DNA from: Massospora cicadina
Lineage: Eukaryota; Entomophthoromycota; Entomophthoromycetes; Entomophthorales; Entomophthoraceae
Direction of reading: 5' to 3'
Length of the DNA: 64,000 nt
NCBI GenBank assembly: GCA_022478985.1
Contig: JAKSZP010006621.1
Location: forward strand, 124,001-188,000
The notes under the pieces were generated by a model. It did not search any database and was not told the origin of the DNA. It worked only from the letters and a program-made list of their open reading frames with translations. Within the stretch, counting starts at the first letter, position 1. Each line of letters begins with the position of its first letter. Positions 21,285 to 31,861 of the stretch are shown one piece after another. Made by a program: the position numbers and the translations under genes.

Positions 21285-22615
21285 AAGATGTACATCTCTT
21301 TTTCCTTCAATGCCATGCGAACCATTGAGCGCCAACAGCCACAAGTCCATGATTTCAATTTCTTCATCCATATGTGGCTTGGTGCAGAGTTGCCCAACCC
21401 AGGCCACATCCCCCTTCCCTTGTTTCCTCTTCCCCCAGCTGATGAGGATGAGCTGATGTGGACCTCACAACCGTTCTAACCCAGAAAGAGCTCCTTCCCA
21501 AATTCGTCAGCCATTTGGCTTCCTGGCACACCACCTTCAGGGACATAGTGGCCCAGCTACGCTGGGGAGGGGATTGGAGCTGAGGGCCTTTATATAATAA
21601 AGCGCCCAGCTCCTGGCAAGCAGCTTTAGTCTCCTAGTGCTTCCATCTCCTTCTGAGCCTCATCCCACGGCTCTGTCTGTTAAGCAGGTGCTGTGCTTCA
21701 TGCAGTGATTGATAGCCAGCTGGTTGGGGCCTTTTTCCAGTGCTCCTAACCACTTCCAGTCCCTGAAAAAAACTTCTGCAACAACCAGATAGCTTGCCTT
21801 TGGTCTGGGGTCACTGCAGCGTTCACCGCCCTCAGCGCTGACAATCCATCGCAGTACCTTCCCATCATGGCGCTCTTAGGTAACTTAATTTTGAATCCCG
21901 CAACCACTCTAAGTTTAGGAATAGAGCTGCACCGGGAAACCCTTGAGTGGGCCCAGTAAGTGGCATTCACCGCAACCACACCTTTTCCAATAGTGTATCC
22001 AAGCATGGAGGACTTTATTGTAAATTGCCTGGTGCTGGGCGCAGCCTTTTCCCCTTGAGCTGAAACTCACCTGCTTACTCACCAGCCCTTACAACTCTGA
22101 CCCCCTCTTCTGGCATACTTATTGATTTCCTGGGATCATCAATGCATGTGGTTGTGAGCTTTGCTTCTAGTGGGGCAAGAATAGTTTTGACTCAATCAAC
22201 CAGCCAAGATCTCGCCACCTCACCTGTTACCGTGGAACTCCAGTCTGTCCTCCTCTTCCAGTCCCATCGCACCGGCCTCCCATCCTCATACTAGTGCAGT
22301 GGCCCCTGAGCAGACATCAGCCCCCTCGTTCTCACCTTGACAGCCTTCACCTCCACCCCCAACCCCAGAAGAGTCCATAAAAACTATGGCAACCTCAAAG
22401 CAGCAGAAGAATAAACAAAGGTCCCATAGATCAAAACAAAAGGGACACCACAAGAAGCCAAAAAAAGACAGAAAGACAAAGATAGTGAAGCAAAAGACAT
22501 CTAGTAACAACCTCAATTAAACGAATTAAACTCACATATGATATTTTCTACAATCATTTTCATCATCAATACCAGTTAATTCTTTTTTTTCATTTTCAGA
22601 GAGGCTCTATTACTG
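21285..22615 (+). pseudogene. Antisense coding-like cargo in element B, family unknown
   Basis: Extra DNA of about 1.33 kb, richer in G+C than the rest of the element, between integrase and 3' LTR. On the + strand, opposite to the element, protein-like frames follow one another with shifts: 21288-21479 (63 codons), a stretch with SHLASWHTTFRDIVAQLRWG near 21,510, one with VTAAFTALSADNPSQYLPIM near 21,810-21,870 and VAFTATTPFPIVYPSMEDFI near 21,960-22,020, then a Ser/Pro-rich part, then a Lys-rich tail ending at the TAA 22518-22520 (frame open from 22341). A TATA-like TTTATATAATAAA is at 21,589. I recognise no family. It could be a captured gene, part of another transposon, or an element-encoded antisense ORF. 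Confidence 0.5.
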
Positions 22616-23711
22616 CTTATATGGCTGAAGGAATTTCGCGTGCACCCTATTTATAATCTGACCACTCGTGGGATCCTTGATAGTATAAGCATCAACTCCT
22701 GTTTTTTCCATTATTTCTAACAGCCTAATCCAAATATTTGTGAGCTTGTGCTTCCGCCCAAACCTGTGCTGATCGTGGAATAGCACCATATCTTCATCTT
22801 TGAACTGTGCTAGACCACTTCGCCATACCTGATTGGCAGCCTGATTTTTGATTTCCTTGGCTAAGCTGAACGAGTACACTTTGGTTTGTAGCTTAATAAG
22901 CATATTTGTAAGGGTGGCTAAATAGCATTGCAGATCCATTCCACAGGTGTCCTCTACACAGGCATATAGAAGCACAGGCAGAGCAAGTGCCAGCCATAAA
23001 GCAATTGGAAGGGGCTTTTACCTGTGGCAGAATGTTAGCTAATAAAGTAGGCAAACACCGTGGTAGAATAAAGGGTACACCAATTGGAGGGCCTATCTGT
23101 AACCAACTTCCGTAGTATATTCACCAAAGTCCCATTAACCTATTCAACCATTCCGTTGGACTCAGGGTGATATGGGGCTGTTAGGACCCCGCGGATGGCC
23201 ATCAATTCATTGAGCTTGGGTAAAATGTGAGTGGTAAAGTTGGTTCCATTTTAAGTAAGGATAAACTGTGGGCATCCGTGACGCTGAATGATGCATTCTA
23301 TTACAAACTTAGTCACAGTAACTGCCCCCAAATCTCAGATGACTCAACCTCAACCCACCTGGTCAAGTGGTCAATTGACACCAGGATATACTTAGACCAG
23401 TTAGCACCAGTCAGCAGAGGTCCCACGACATTGATAGAAACTGTATGCCAAGCAAAGTGAGGTTTTACTAACTGGTATGAAGTCTTCTGGTGGAACGGTT
23501 TCTCCACATGGCACTTATGGCAGCAGGACAAGGTCTCAAGCACGTCAAATTGCATTCTTTCCCAATAATACTGCGGCCACAACAATTCAAGAGTTTTCCA
23601 GACTCCACCATGGCCAACTTCTTGGTGTGCACTCATAATAATATTTGGGCGTGTGAGAGGTCTTGGGATATTCATGGTAGTTTCCCCTATATGCTTTATA
23701 AAATTCCCCAT
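22610..23711 (-). pseudogene. Integrase remnant of element B
   Basis: Minus-strand integrase. 23,313-23,711 has the zinc-binding HHCC domain (SAHQEVGHGGVWKTLELL ... CCHKC) and the first catalytic block, here INVVGP (Asp changed to Asn). Near 23,135-23,165 the catalytic Glu block reads ESNGMVE followed by a stop and VNGTL. The C-terminal part 22,610-22,975 reads FGRKHKLTNIWIRLLEIMEK and ends INRVHAKFLQPYKQ. Broken by several stops and shifts. Shares this layout with element O. Confidence 0.85.
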
Positions 23712-23757
23712 TTTTTAGAAACGTATTGGTCCTGAGTCCATCTGGTAACTTGATAAC

Positions 23758-24253
23758 TTAAGGCAGTTCATCATCGTACTTCCCGCTGGGAATTTTGTTG
23801 AACATTATGTTGCTTAATTCCGCCGTAACTTCAATTGTTGGCAATCTTGATAAGCAATTGGCGCTTTGGTGTTTTGCTCCTGGTGATGAAGAATTCCTAA
23901 AGTCATAAGCTTGCAGCTTAAGAGCCCATTGGGCTAGCCGCCCTTCAGGCTCTCTCAAATTCTGCAACCAGCACAACGATGCATGATCTGTTACTACTTT
24001 AACTTTACTCCATGCAAGTAGACTCAAAATTGTTTATATTCATAGATCACCGCTAGCACTCTTGCTCAGTTACAGTGTAATTCCGTTCATGGCAATTCAA
24101 GCTATGACTACAGTATGCCACGGGGTGCTCCTCCCCCTCATCGTCCTTCTGAGACAGGACTGCCCTAACAGCGGAAAGTGATAAATCCATCTGCACTATA
24201 AATTCCTTATCAAAATTAGGGTAGCGCAACACAGACGCACTAATTAACGCCAT
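23758..24253 (-). pseudogene. RNase H remnant of element B
   Basis: Minus-strand RNase H in two open pieces. The first (24,053-24,253) has FIVQMDLSLSAVRAVLSQ, where the T-D-A-S block has become M-D-L-S, and HPVAYCSHSLNCHERNYTV. The second (23,758-24,027) has VKVVTDHASLCWLQNLREPE and QSANCLSRLP at the end. A frameshift separates them. Confidence 0.85.
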
Positions 24254-24496
24254 TCAAAGTATATCAAAGGCGAATTGGCGTCATTCCATCCATTCAAACA
24301 TGACATCCTTCTTTAGTAGCTCAAAAAGTGGACCTCTAATGCATCTTAAATTGGGTATGAATCATCAGAAATAACCCACCATCTCCTAAAACACTTGAAT
24401 GTCCTGCTTATTAACTGGCTTATTCATCTTTTGGATAGCCACTACCTTGGCTGGTATGGGTCTTAACCAGTCGCATCCAACACAAACCTGTGGTAC

Positions 24497-25120
24497 TCAA
24501 GCTGATCCTTGAAGAAGTTTGAAATTCTGAGGCTTGATTTTAATATTGGACTCAGCCAGTTGGCGAAATACCTCTTCCAAATGGGCAAGGTGCTCAGTGA
24601 ACGTGCAAGAGAAGACATCAATATCATTGAGGTACAAAAGAATGCATGACAGCTTCAGATCACCTAAGATGGTGTCCATTGTTCGTTGAAACGCAGACAG
24701 GGTGTTACATAGCCCTTATGGCATGTGAGTTGGTTGAAAAAGCCCTTTTGATGTAATTACGGCGCATTTTTCTTCTTTCACCGCAAACAACTCAACTTGC
24801 CAATACCTGGATATCAAATCCTTTACCGAGAAGTAGCAGGCTCCACCTAACTGATCCAGCACATCATCAATCCGTGGTAGAGGGTATGAGTCTTTTTTAG
24901 TGATACTATTGAGCTTCCAGTAGTCAATTACTATGCGGGTTAGTGCATCCTTCTTTTTAACAATTAGGACAGGCAAAGACCATGGACTCTTAGATGCTTC
25001 GAGCATTCCCTGCTCTAGCAGCTTTTCAATCTCCTCAGTGATGACTTCTTCAGCTACCCTTAATTGATGAGTTGATAAAGACCTCATGGGGGGATGATCC
25101 CCAGTGTCCATTCAATGAAC
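24497..25120 (-). pseudogene. Reverse transcriptase remnant of element B
   Basis: Minus-strand RT, well preserved. 24,716-25,111 has ITEEIEKLLEQGMLEASKSP, IVIDYWKLNSITKKDSYPLP and KDLISRYWQVEL (gypsy D-L-x-S-G-Y-W-Q-V, with Gly changed to Arg). 24,497-24,679 has LSCILLYLNDIDVFS, the YLDD box with its first Asp changed to Asn, followed by HLAHLEEVFRQL. A frameshift near 24,710 separates the two halves. Confidence 0.9.
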
Positions 25121-25247
25121 AACCCCTGAGCACACCCCAAATCATGATCTTCAACCACAAACGCTTTATAATTATGAAATAAAGCTTCCACCTGCTCCTT
25201 CTGGTCTTCTGATAACCCCATTAAATTCTCTCGTGGCATAACCGCCA

Positions 25248-26060
25248 TTACACTGGGATGCAGTTCAATGGGCAGAGTAATTTATCCAGAGAACTAAACT
25301 CATGAACTTGGTTGACCTCCTTAATAGGGTTCAGATGTAAACACGCTATAATATGATGCCAGCGGATTTGAATTGTTCTGTAATGAAGAATTGCTATCAA
25401 TACCTTGATCTCCCCATGGCCCAGAAGTATGATGCCTGGAGCCACATGGGGCTCATGCCGTGATTGCTGATAAGGGCCAACGATCTCTCCGTAGAGCCCA
25501 GCTGGCACTTCCACCTCTAACTCAGTGTCTACTAATACTTGATGTCCAGAGGGAATGTATATAGCTCCAACTGCTCTAAGAGGTAGCCCTTGATATTCAT
25601 ATATCTGATGGGGGAGGGCCCGAGTTTTCCCTTTTTATTGATGATATTGCACTAAAATCACCCCATCGCTGTAGGCAAGTTTGATCTGTCCCATATGCTC
25701 CAAGCCCTTTGGCAATCCACTAGAGTTGAAATAATTTGGGGTCCGCTGTCCCAAAATTGCTAGGGTTTTTTCTATCATGTCAATGACAGCCCCATAGTGT
25801 CGCATAAAGGCAGTCCCAATAAATAGATCTAGTTGCTATTTGGTAATACCACCGCTGGAGCCACAACAATAGGTCTGAACTGCAAGGGACGCGCACTATA
25901 CGCCCCCTCAGAGACTGTGGTTTTGGATCCAGCAGTCCCATACACCATCCAGTGGTCTATGCAAGGTTTTAAGGACAATTTCACCACAAATTTAGTGGAG
26001 ACGATATTAACAGGAGCGCCTATATCAATTATAGCTCATACCCAGGTTTTAGCTACCACA
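25248..26060 (-). pseudogene. Protease and linker remnant of element B
   Basis: Minus strand. 25,840-26,045 reads AIIDIGAPVNIVSTKFVVKL and then GTAGSKTTVSEG, a retropepsin with D-I-G for D-T-G. Downstream 25,248-25,514 is the linker before RT (EVPAGLYGEIVGPYQQ), whose counterpart in element O reads DVPEGYMGNFWAIP. Stops interrupt the frame. Confidence 0.75.
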
Positions 26061-26352
26061 ATGTCACAGTAAGTGCATTCTGAGTAAGATGAATGCCAGC
26101 TATTAACTATGTGTACATTCAGTGATTCATGTTTTTTTCAGGAAACTCATAATACCCGCGCCAATTTTAGAGTACATGTTACAATAGCGTCCACTGGAAG
26201 GTCAACATCTACTCCTCTCAGGGACAAAGCATCTTCGAATGGTTATTACTGGTCTGACAGACTTTGGTCGAACATTTGACAAGCATAAGACTTCAGTCAC
26301 TCAGGAGATCCTTTGTCCACCATTTCTTTGATTTGTGCTTGGGTCAGCACAT

Positions 26353-27335
26353 TTAACCCTCAACCGGCTGTTGGTAGAGGAATGTATCGTCATACTGGGA
26401 GGCTTCTGCTGCGATTAATACAGTAGATTCAGTTGGGATGTTTGTATTTAGATAGCGGAAGTAGAGAGTCCCTTCTCTACTACGCTCTGACTTTTCCCTG
26501 ATAACATTGATCCCATTGAACAGGAGGGATTCATTGATTGGGGCACCATTGTCCCATGTTCCCGGGGTGACCACAAGTAAAACAATGTACCCCATAGGGC
26601 CTACGTCTTTACTGAATAAAAGTTGGTCCACTTTAAAGGTTGTTCTGAAGAGAATTGGCATAGCTGGACCCACATCAGTAAAACGACCACTGCTGATCAG
26701 CATATTTAGGGCCAAAGAGGTAGTTGGCCAGACGTCAATTGGTACTTATGGAACGAATGTTGGACTGTGGTGATTAACCTGACAGAACCTGCACCGACCA
26801 GTTGATTCCCCCCACATGATTAGGGTTGACAACAGCAACCGTGCAGATTTGTTAGGTATTTGGTGGAGGGAAAGTTACAGCTAAGCGACATACATATGAA
26901 GAAGTTTAAGAGGAGGTACATCGTCCTCAAACAATGGGGCCATGACATTGTAAAGTTTAAAGTCTGATTTCACCGCTCAGCCATTGAAATACACACATCA
27001 ACTTCGGATTAAATCCCTGCCCCAATCAGCATGTGGGCTTCCATCAAAAATCGCTCAGCGAATGCAGTGAGGGTCTCATTTCGCTGAAACTTGATGGTCA
27101 AGGACTCGGCTTTCCACTGCGACATCTTTGCAGTTCCACTAAACAACTGCAGCACCATCTCCTTAACTTCTTGGTATGAAACAAAACTATCTGAAAGGTA
27201 ACAATCAGCTTGATCAGCACTCCCGACATCCAAGGAGGAGAGCAATAGTTCTGCCCTCCACCAATCCAAAGTTCCTTAAGTTGCAAACTCAAATCATCGA
27301 AAAGAACCCATAAATATTTCCTTTGCAATCAAATG
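26353..27335 (-). pseudogene. Gag remnant of element B
   Basis: Minus-strand Gag. 27,009-27,269 is capsid-like: KAESLTIKFQRNETLTAFAE, similar to the conserved F-x-x-L-x-Q-x-x-x-E-S-V-x-x-F block. Near 26,755-26,795 a zinc knuckle reads CRFCQVNHHSPTFV, with C-x2-C-x4-H in place and the fourth Cys replaced by Val. The open frame 26,353-26,715 follows and leads towards the protease. Confidence 0.75.
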
Positions 27336-27521
27336 GCAGCAAATTATCAATGTAAACCTTCTGTTGCAACTCATCTTGCCTTTTGAGCACAGTATCTAAT
27401 GCAAGTCTCAGCTCCTCATATGCACTGGCCCAGCATGTCGTTCAGATTCCTTATCAAAGCAACCCGGATGCAACATAGCCAGTGACTGAGTTTTCAGTGT
27501 ATTGTTATTGGTCAATGGGAC

Positions 27522-27539
27522 CACTGTAGCGAGCACCAC
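27522..27539 (-). other. Primer-binding site of element B
   Basis: The + strand reads GTAGCGAGCACCAC next to the LTR; on the minus strand this is TGGTGCTCGCTAC starting one base after the LTR end. It would pair with a tRNA 3' end of the form GTAG(C/T)GAGCACCA. The same sequence sits beside the right LTRs of O, A and C. I cannot name the tRNA. Confidence 0.65.
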
Positions 27540-28156
27540 TGTGGAATTTTGGCGATTCCATATATATCCTCTGAAGGGTTTTTCGCACAGGGTTATGGCC
27601 ATTGAACAATTGTAATGGATGATATGACAATCTTCAGTTCCTCAGAACACTTGTAAACAAAAAATATATAATAAAATGGGAGCAATTTCCCCCAAAACAC
27701 TTCGTTATTTTTAATATAAAAAATTGGTGGATCATCTTCTAATCCGCTTCCTCTTTCTTCCTCTTTTCTTTTAATCTCCATAAACCCCCTTCTGTCAATC
27801 CCCTCATTTTGCTGATATCCCAGCAACCCCAGTTGGTACTGACTCTTTTGCTTAGTTTATTCATTCCACTGTATTCTCATTGGTTTTGGCTTGTTGTTCT
27901 TCAATTCTTTATTGCCCTGATTTGAGGCAATCCAAATTATCTTTTATCAAATGTTGACACCGCCTTATTGCCCTATTTTGAAGGCAATCTGATATGACCC
28001 ATTAGAATTAATTATTGCCTTATCCTAAGGCGATCAATTACTTATAGCTCTGAATCATCCTTGGCGGATTCTGTCCATTGAACCTTCGGTGGAATTCCTC
28101 CAATGATTTGCTGGTCATAATGGTGGCTTGTCATTTAGTAATATAGAGTCACGACA
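27540..28156 (-). repeat. Right (5') LTR of element B
   Basis: 617 bp partner of 20642-21254, from TGTGGAATTTTGG to CACGACA. By eye roughly nine in ten positions agree over most blocks. Confidence 0.92.
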
Positions 28157-28541
28157 ATGGGAATCCCCTTCCACTGTGTCCAAGAGAGCTACAATATTCT
28201 GGGCATCAGCAAAGGAAGGAGAGTTTTGATGTATTGGCCGAAAACCACAAATGCAACTCTTCCAAGCCATCCAAAACCTGGCTCACTACTTGTAAATAAG
28301 TTATGGAGGAATGTATTCACCTGGTTTGGGATGAAATTTTGACTGAATCATGGAAAGAAACTTTTGGTGCAGGAACACCACCACCACCACCATTGGTAAA
28401 ACCTGAGAATTGTACCAACTGACCATACAAAATGAACTTAATTAAGCGCTGATTTTAGGTTCATGGGGTATAATAGTGCCTTTGCATCACCTACTTCTAA
28501 TAGAAAAGTGGAAATTGTGAAAACTAGGGTTTGGTCATTTT
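28157..28541 (-). pseudogene. Gag start region of element D (second piece)
   Basis: The stretch between the insertion of B and the right LTR of D. On the minus strand it reads protein-like but with many stops; no motif is certain. A (CAC)n-like run is at about 28,374-28,393. Placed here because it must be the 5' internal region of D. Confidence 0.4.
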
Positions 28542-28931
28542 TGTCATGGAGCTGGCTAAAAACTTAAGACTAGACTGTCAATTGGGTGAGTAAACACCAA
28601 AAACACAAACCGGAATGCCAGTGGCATTTTTGTTCATATGACTTGATATTTTACTGGGATGGAAACAATTGAAGGGCGGTGACTAATGATCACCGTTACC
28701 AGCACATTCGCAAGTAATCATGCCATTGCAAAGGTGGCGTCCACAAATTCGCCCCAAAAGTTTCTTTAGCCATCACAGGGACTAAAAATACATCCTGGAG
28801 GCATATGTTTCCAACTGTGCAGAAAGGCTGTGAAACTTCACCCACCTGGTAGAGTTTATCTCCAACAACAAGGTCACATCCTGATGCCATAAAACATCCA
28901 AAATGTTCTACCCAGGAGGCCACTATTGCGG
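28542..28931 (-). repeat. Right (5') LTR of D, piece 1
   Basis: Matches 15195-15590 of the left LTR, from TGTCATGGAG to GGAGGCCACTAT. It is cut by the insertion of element O and resumes at 43203. Confidence 0.8.
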
Positions 28932-29589
28932 TTTTAACTTTTGGCAGATTTGGTTGATTCTTCCAAGCTGGTTGCACAGGCTAAAACCCACTGAGCAACG
29001 GATGAGCAATATGATTATTGCAGATTCTTGATAAATAATAGTTTTAAATGACTTAAATAAGGAGCTATTACCCTGACAATACCACTTTATTAATTATATA
29101 AACTAATAGCTAGGGTGGTTACCCTAGCAGGGTAATCTCTTCTTCCACCCTAGTGTAGGTTGTTCAATACAAGTCTGAAACCTTTACTGGCTAGAAAAAT
29201 TCTTGGGTGGTATATTTGTCCCAAGGTCGACCCATCTTGAATACATTTTTCTTTTTTTATAAACTAATGACTACTTCTGGTAATCACTTCCTACTTCTTA
29301 CTTATTAGAAATCTCCTTCTTCTCATTATCACGATAGACTCTTTATCCACATATTCCTTGTCATTTTCAACCCTTCAACTTAGTAATTCTATAATTGCTA
29401 CAATGTAAGGAGTTTTGTGCTATCAGCAAAGCTTTATCAGAATTCCCTCAATTCTCTGAACTAATATTACTTCAATTGATTTGCTACACATTGACATAAC
29501 CTACCTCTCAAACCTTGAGCTCAACTTAAATCATAAATATGATCCGCCAGATAGGTGACTTATCATTTAGTCATATCAATTTCTTGACA
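28932..29589 (-). repeat. Left (3') LTR of element O, with a SINE inside
   Basis: Aligned with 42704-43202: CCACTGAGCAACGG, TGACTTAAATAAGGAGCTATT, CCTTCTTCTCATTATCACG and CATATCAATTTCTTGAC are shared. It is about 160 bp longer because of the SINE at 29112-29257 plus its duplication. The PPT on the minus strand is TCAGTGGGGTAA (29590-29601). Confidence 0.88.
29112..29257 (+). mobile_element. tRNA-derived SINE, copy 1
   Basis: Body of 146 bp flanked by TATAAACTAATAGCT (29097-29111) and TATAAACTAATGACT (29258-29272). The sister LTR of O lacks it, so the empty site is visible at about 42,877-42,892. An A-box-like TACCCTAGCAGG (29120-29131) differs at one place from the pol III consensus; the B-box is more decayed. 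The 3' half (TACTGGCTAGAAAAATTCTT ... GTCCCAAGGTC) is shared with the copy at 45,028. Confidence 0.85.
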
Positions 29590-29639
29590 TTACCCCACTG
29601 ACTGGACAATAATCATCTTTTGACATTATGCTAAAGGAA

Positions 29640-30760
29640 CTTCGCATATACTCAATAGATAGTTCGACTACCAACAGGTTCCTTAATGAAGTAGACATTA
29701 GTACCAGTATTCTCTATAATCTCAAATAGTCCAATCCAAATGTTAGCAAGCTTGTTCTTCCTTCCAAACCCATATAAGTCATGATACAGGAAAAAATTCC
29801 CTACCATGAACTGTGGGAGTCTGTTGAATCTACATTAGTTGGACGCCTGATCACAAATCTTCTTAGCTAAACTAGTGAAATTGCTTCAGTTTGGAGTTTA
29901 ATCAACATGTCCGTTAAGTTAGTCAAATAGCGCTGGGGCTCTACTCCGCTGGTATCCTCCACACAGGAATAAAGCAATGCCAGCAAAGCTGTATGTCATC
30001 CATAAAGTAACTGGAAGGAATTTTCTCCGTCAACAAATAATAGCTAATATTGTATGCAAAGTTGGTTGTTGGATAGAAGGGTACTCCAGTCAGCAGTCCA
30101 TTCATTTACAAGCTTATAGAGAATGTCCACCAAGGTGCCGTTGACCCATTCAACCATCCCATTGGATTCAAGGTGGATTGGGGTAGTTAAAACCCCGAGG
30201 ATGGCCATCAACTTGTTCAACATAGTAAGGTCATGTAACGTTAAATTATTTCTGTTGTCCGTGAGAAGAAACTGTGGACAGTCATGTCACTATATGATGC
30301 ACTCCATAATGAACTTATCAAAAGGTTACATCTCTTTGATCTTGATTGCTCTTGTTTCCACCCCCCTATTCAAGTGATCTATGGCTACAAGTATATACTT
30401 GAAAAGATTTACACCCGTTGGCAGAGGGCCCACCACATCATGGGAAACAGTGTGCCACGCAAAACGGGGATTAACCAGCTGATAGGTATATTTCTTGTGG
30501 AAAGATTCCTCCACTTGACACTGGTGACAACAAGCAACTGTCTCAAGCATATTATAGTGCATACTTTCCCAAAAGTAACGTGGTCACAAAAACTCTAATG
30601 ATTACCTCAACCTCTATGACATACCGCCATGTGTGCATCCTAAATAATTGCTGGCCTGGCGGAGGGTTTTGGAAAGCTCGCCGTTAGTTCTCCAATTCTC
30701 TTATAGAATCCATTACGCAAGAAGGTTTCATGATGAAGCCCATCTAGCATTTTGATCACC
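29640..30760 (-). pseudogene. Integrase remnant of element O
   Basis: Minus-strand integrase. 30,326-30,562 has CCHQC of the HHCC domain and the first catalytic block HDVVGPLPTG (Asp intact). Near 30,255-30,275 LLTDNRNNLT keeps the second Asp, and near 30,140-30,160 NGMVEWVNG keeps the Glu, so all three catalytic acids survive even though frames are broken. The C-terminal part near 29,690-29,790 reads FGRKNKLANIWIGLFEI, and ends TIY-TGA-VYAKFL near 29,645. Confidence 0.85.
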
Positions 30761-30939
30761 TGGGCGGATCATGATGGTATTGGCCCATAATTATCTTCTC
30801 ATACATCATGCCTGCCAAATCCACCATAATGGTGATTATTTTAATCATGAATTTAGTCCGCATTCTGATGTTTTGCCACTGACTGGTGTACAATCTCAAT
30901 GTTATACGCTTGGATCTTCAGGGCCCATCACGCGAGCCA

Positions 30940-31290
30940 CTCTTCAGGTTCCCACAGATTCTGCAATCACTGCAAGGATGCATGATCCGTGACAACTTTG
31001 AACTTAACCATGTGTAGGTAGACCCAGAACTGTTTATACGCATATATTATGACTAAGCACTTAAAACTGGTTACAGTGTATTTTCGCTTAGGGCATGTTA
31101 AACTGCGGCTGCAATATGCAATAGGGTGCTCCACACCGTCATTGTCTTTTTGTGATAACACAGCCCCTACAGCAGAAAGCAAAGCATCCATTTGCACAAT
31201 AAATTGCTTCTCAAAATTAGGGTATTGAAAAATGGATGCACAAACCAATGCGTTTTGTAAGACATTGAAGCGTTTTGACAATGGTCAGTC
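30940..31290 (-). pseudogene. RNase H remnant of element O
   Basis: Minus strand. 30,967-31,281 reads FEKQFIVQMDALLSAVGAVL and HPIAYCSRSLTCPKRKYTV and ends VVTDHASLQ. The first catalytic block has M-D-A-L for T-D-A-S. The layout is the same as in element B. Confidence 0.85.
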
Positions 31291-31435
31291 CAAAGAAAGG
31301 TAGCGTTTTTCTTTAATAACCTGAAGAGAGGAGCCCCAATAAAGCTGAAGCTGGAAATAAACTTCTGGTAGTACCTAACCATCCCCAAAAACACCTGTAT
31401 ATCCTGCTTTTTACCTGGCTGATTCATCTTGCATA
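31167..31435 (-). pseudogene. RT of element O, C-terminal piece
   Basis: Minus strand, post-catalytic part of RT: KKQDIQVFLGMVRYYQKFIS followed by F-x-x-x-A-P-L-F-R-L-L-K. It ends at the insertion of element C; the remainder of RT is at 38,034-38,560. Confidence 0.85.
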
Positions 31436-31440
31436 TAGCT

Positions 31441-31852
31441 TGTCAGCGCTACAGTTCCTTGGACTAGTGCCAGGGTTCCGGTGGATCAAAGCTGGAAAAT
31501 CGGAAAAGAGCACTGAAGAGGAAACGGGAAAATATGGGTTAGTTTACCAAAGAGTTTATTAATTCAAAATGCTTTGATATTATAGGGTGCGTTGGGACTC
31601 AATGCTCTCAGGATCTTCGGAGCCTCATCCAATCAGGATCTTTACTAACCTTCCAGAATGGCCTCCTCAAGGGCATCCTCAAAGATATCGTTGCTCACCT
31701 GACTGAGAAGGTGGAAAGCCCACTCCACGTGACTAAGTACTAGGTAAGGATGATCAGGAAAAAGTTTTGTCTTGGCTGGGTTTGATGACCAATTCAGCTG
31801 GCTGGATTTGGAAGACAGGAATTTGAGACAATTGTTATCTCAAATCCTGACA
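31441..31852 (-). repeat. Left (3') LTR of element C
   Basis: 412 bp, TGTCAGCGCTACAG to AATCCTGACA, ends TG...CA. The PPT on the minus strand, CTTGAAGGGGGCCT, lies directly outside it (31853-31866). Confidence 0.95.
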
Positions 31853-31861
31853 AGGCCCCCT

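Larger units (their letters stand above)
20642..28156 (-). mobile_element. Gypsy element B, complete but dead, inside D
   Basis: Full gypsy element on the minus strand, with LTRs 20642-21254 and 27540-28156, a PPT, a primer-binding site next to the right LTR, and Gag, protease, RT, RNase H and integrase in order. Flanks are TTTGG (20637-20641) and ATGGG (28157-28161), a possible but decayed TSD. It interrupts the Gag region of element D. It carries 1.3 kb of extra sequence (21,285-22,615) between integrase and 3' LTR that its relative O lacks. Confidence 0.9.

Noticed and set aside
20642..28156. Plant pararetrovirus-like (caulimovirus) integration
   Set aside because: RT and RNase H alone could suggest this, but the element has LTRs, PPT, primer site and an integrase with HHCC and catalytic core, so it is Ty3/gypsy.
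28374..28393. CAC trinucleotide run as a functional repeat
   Set aside because: Short simple repeat in the decayed Gag region of D; no support for more.
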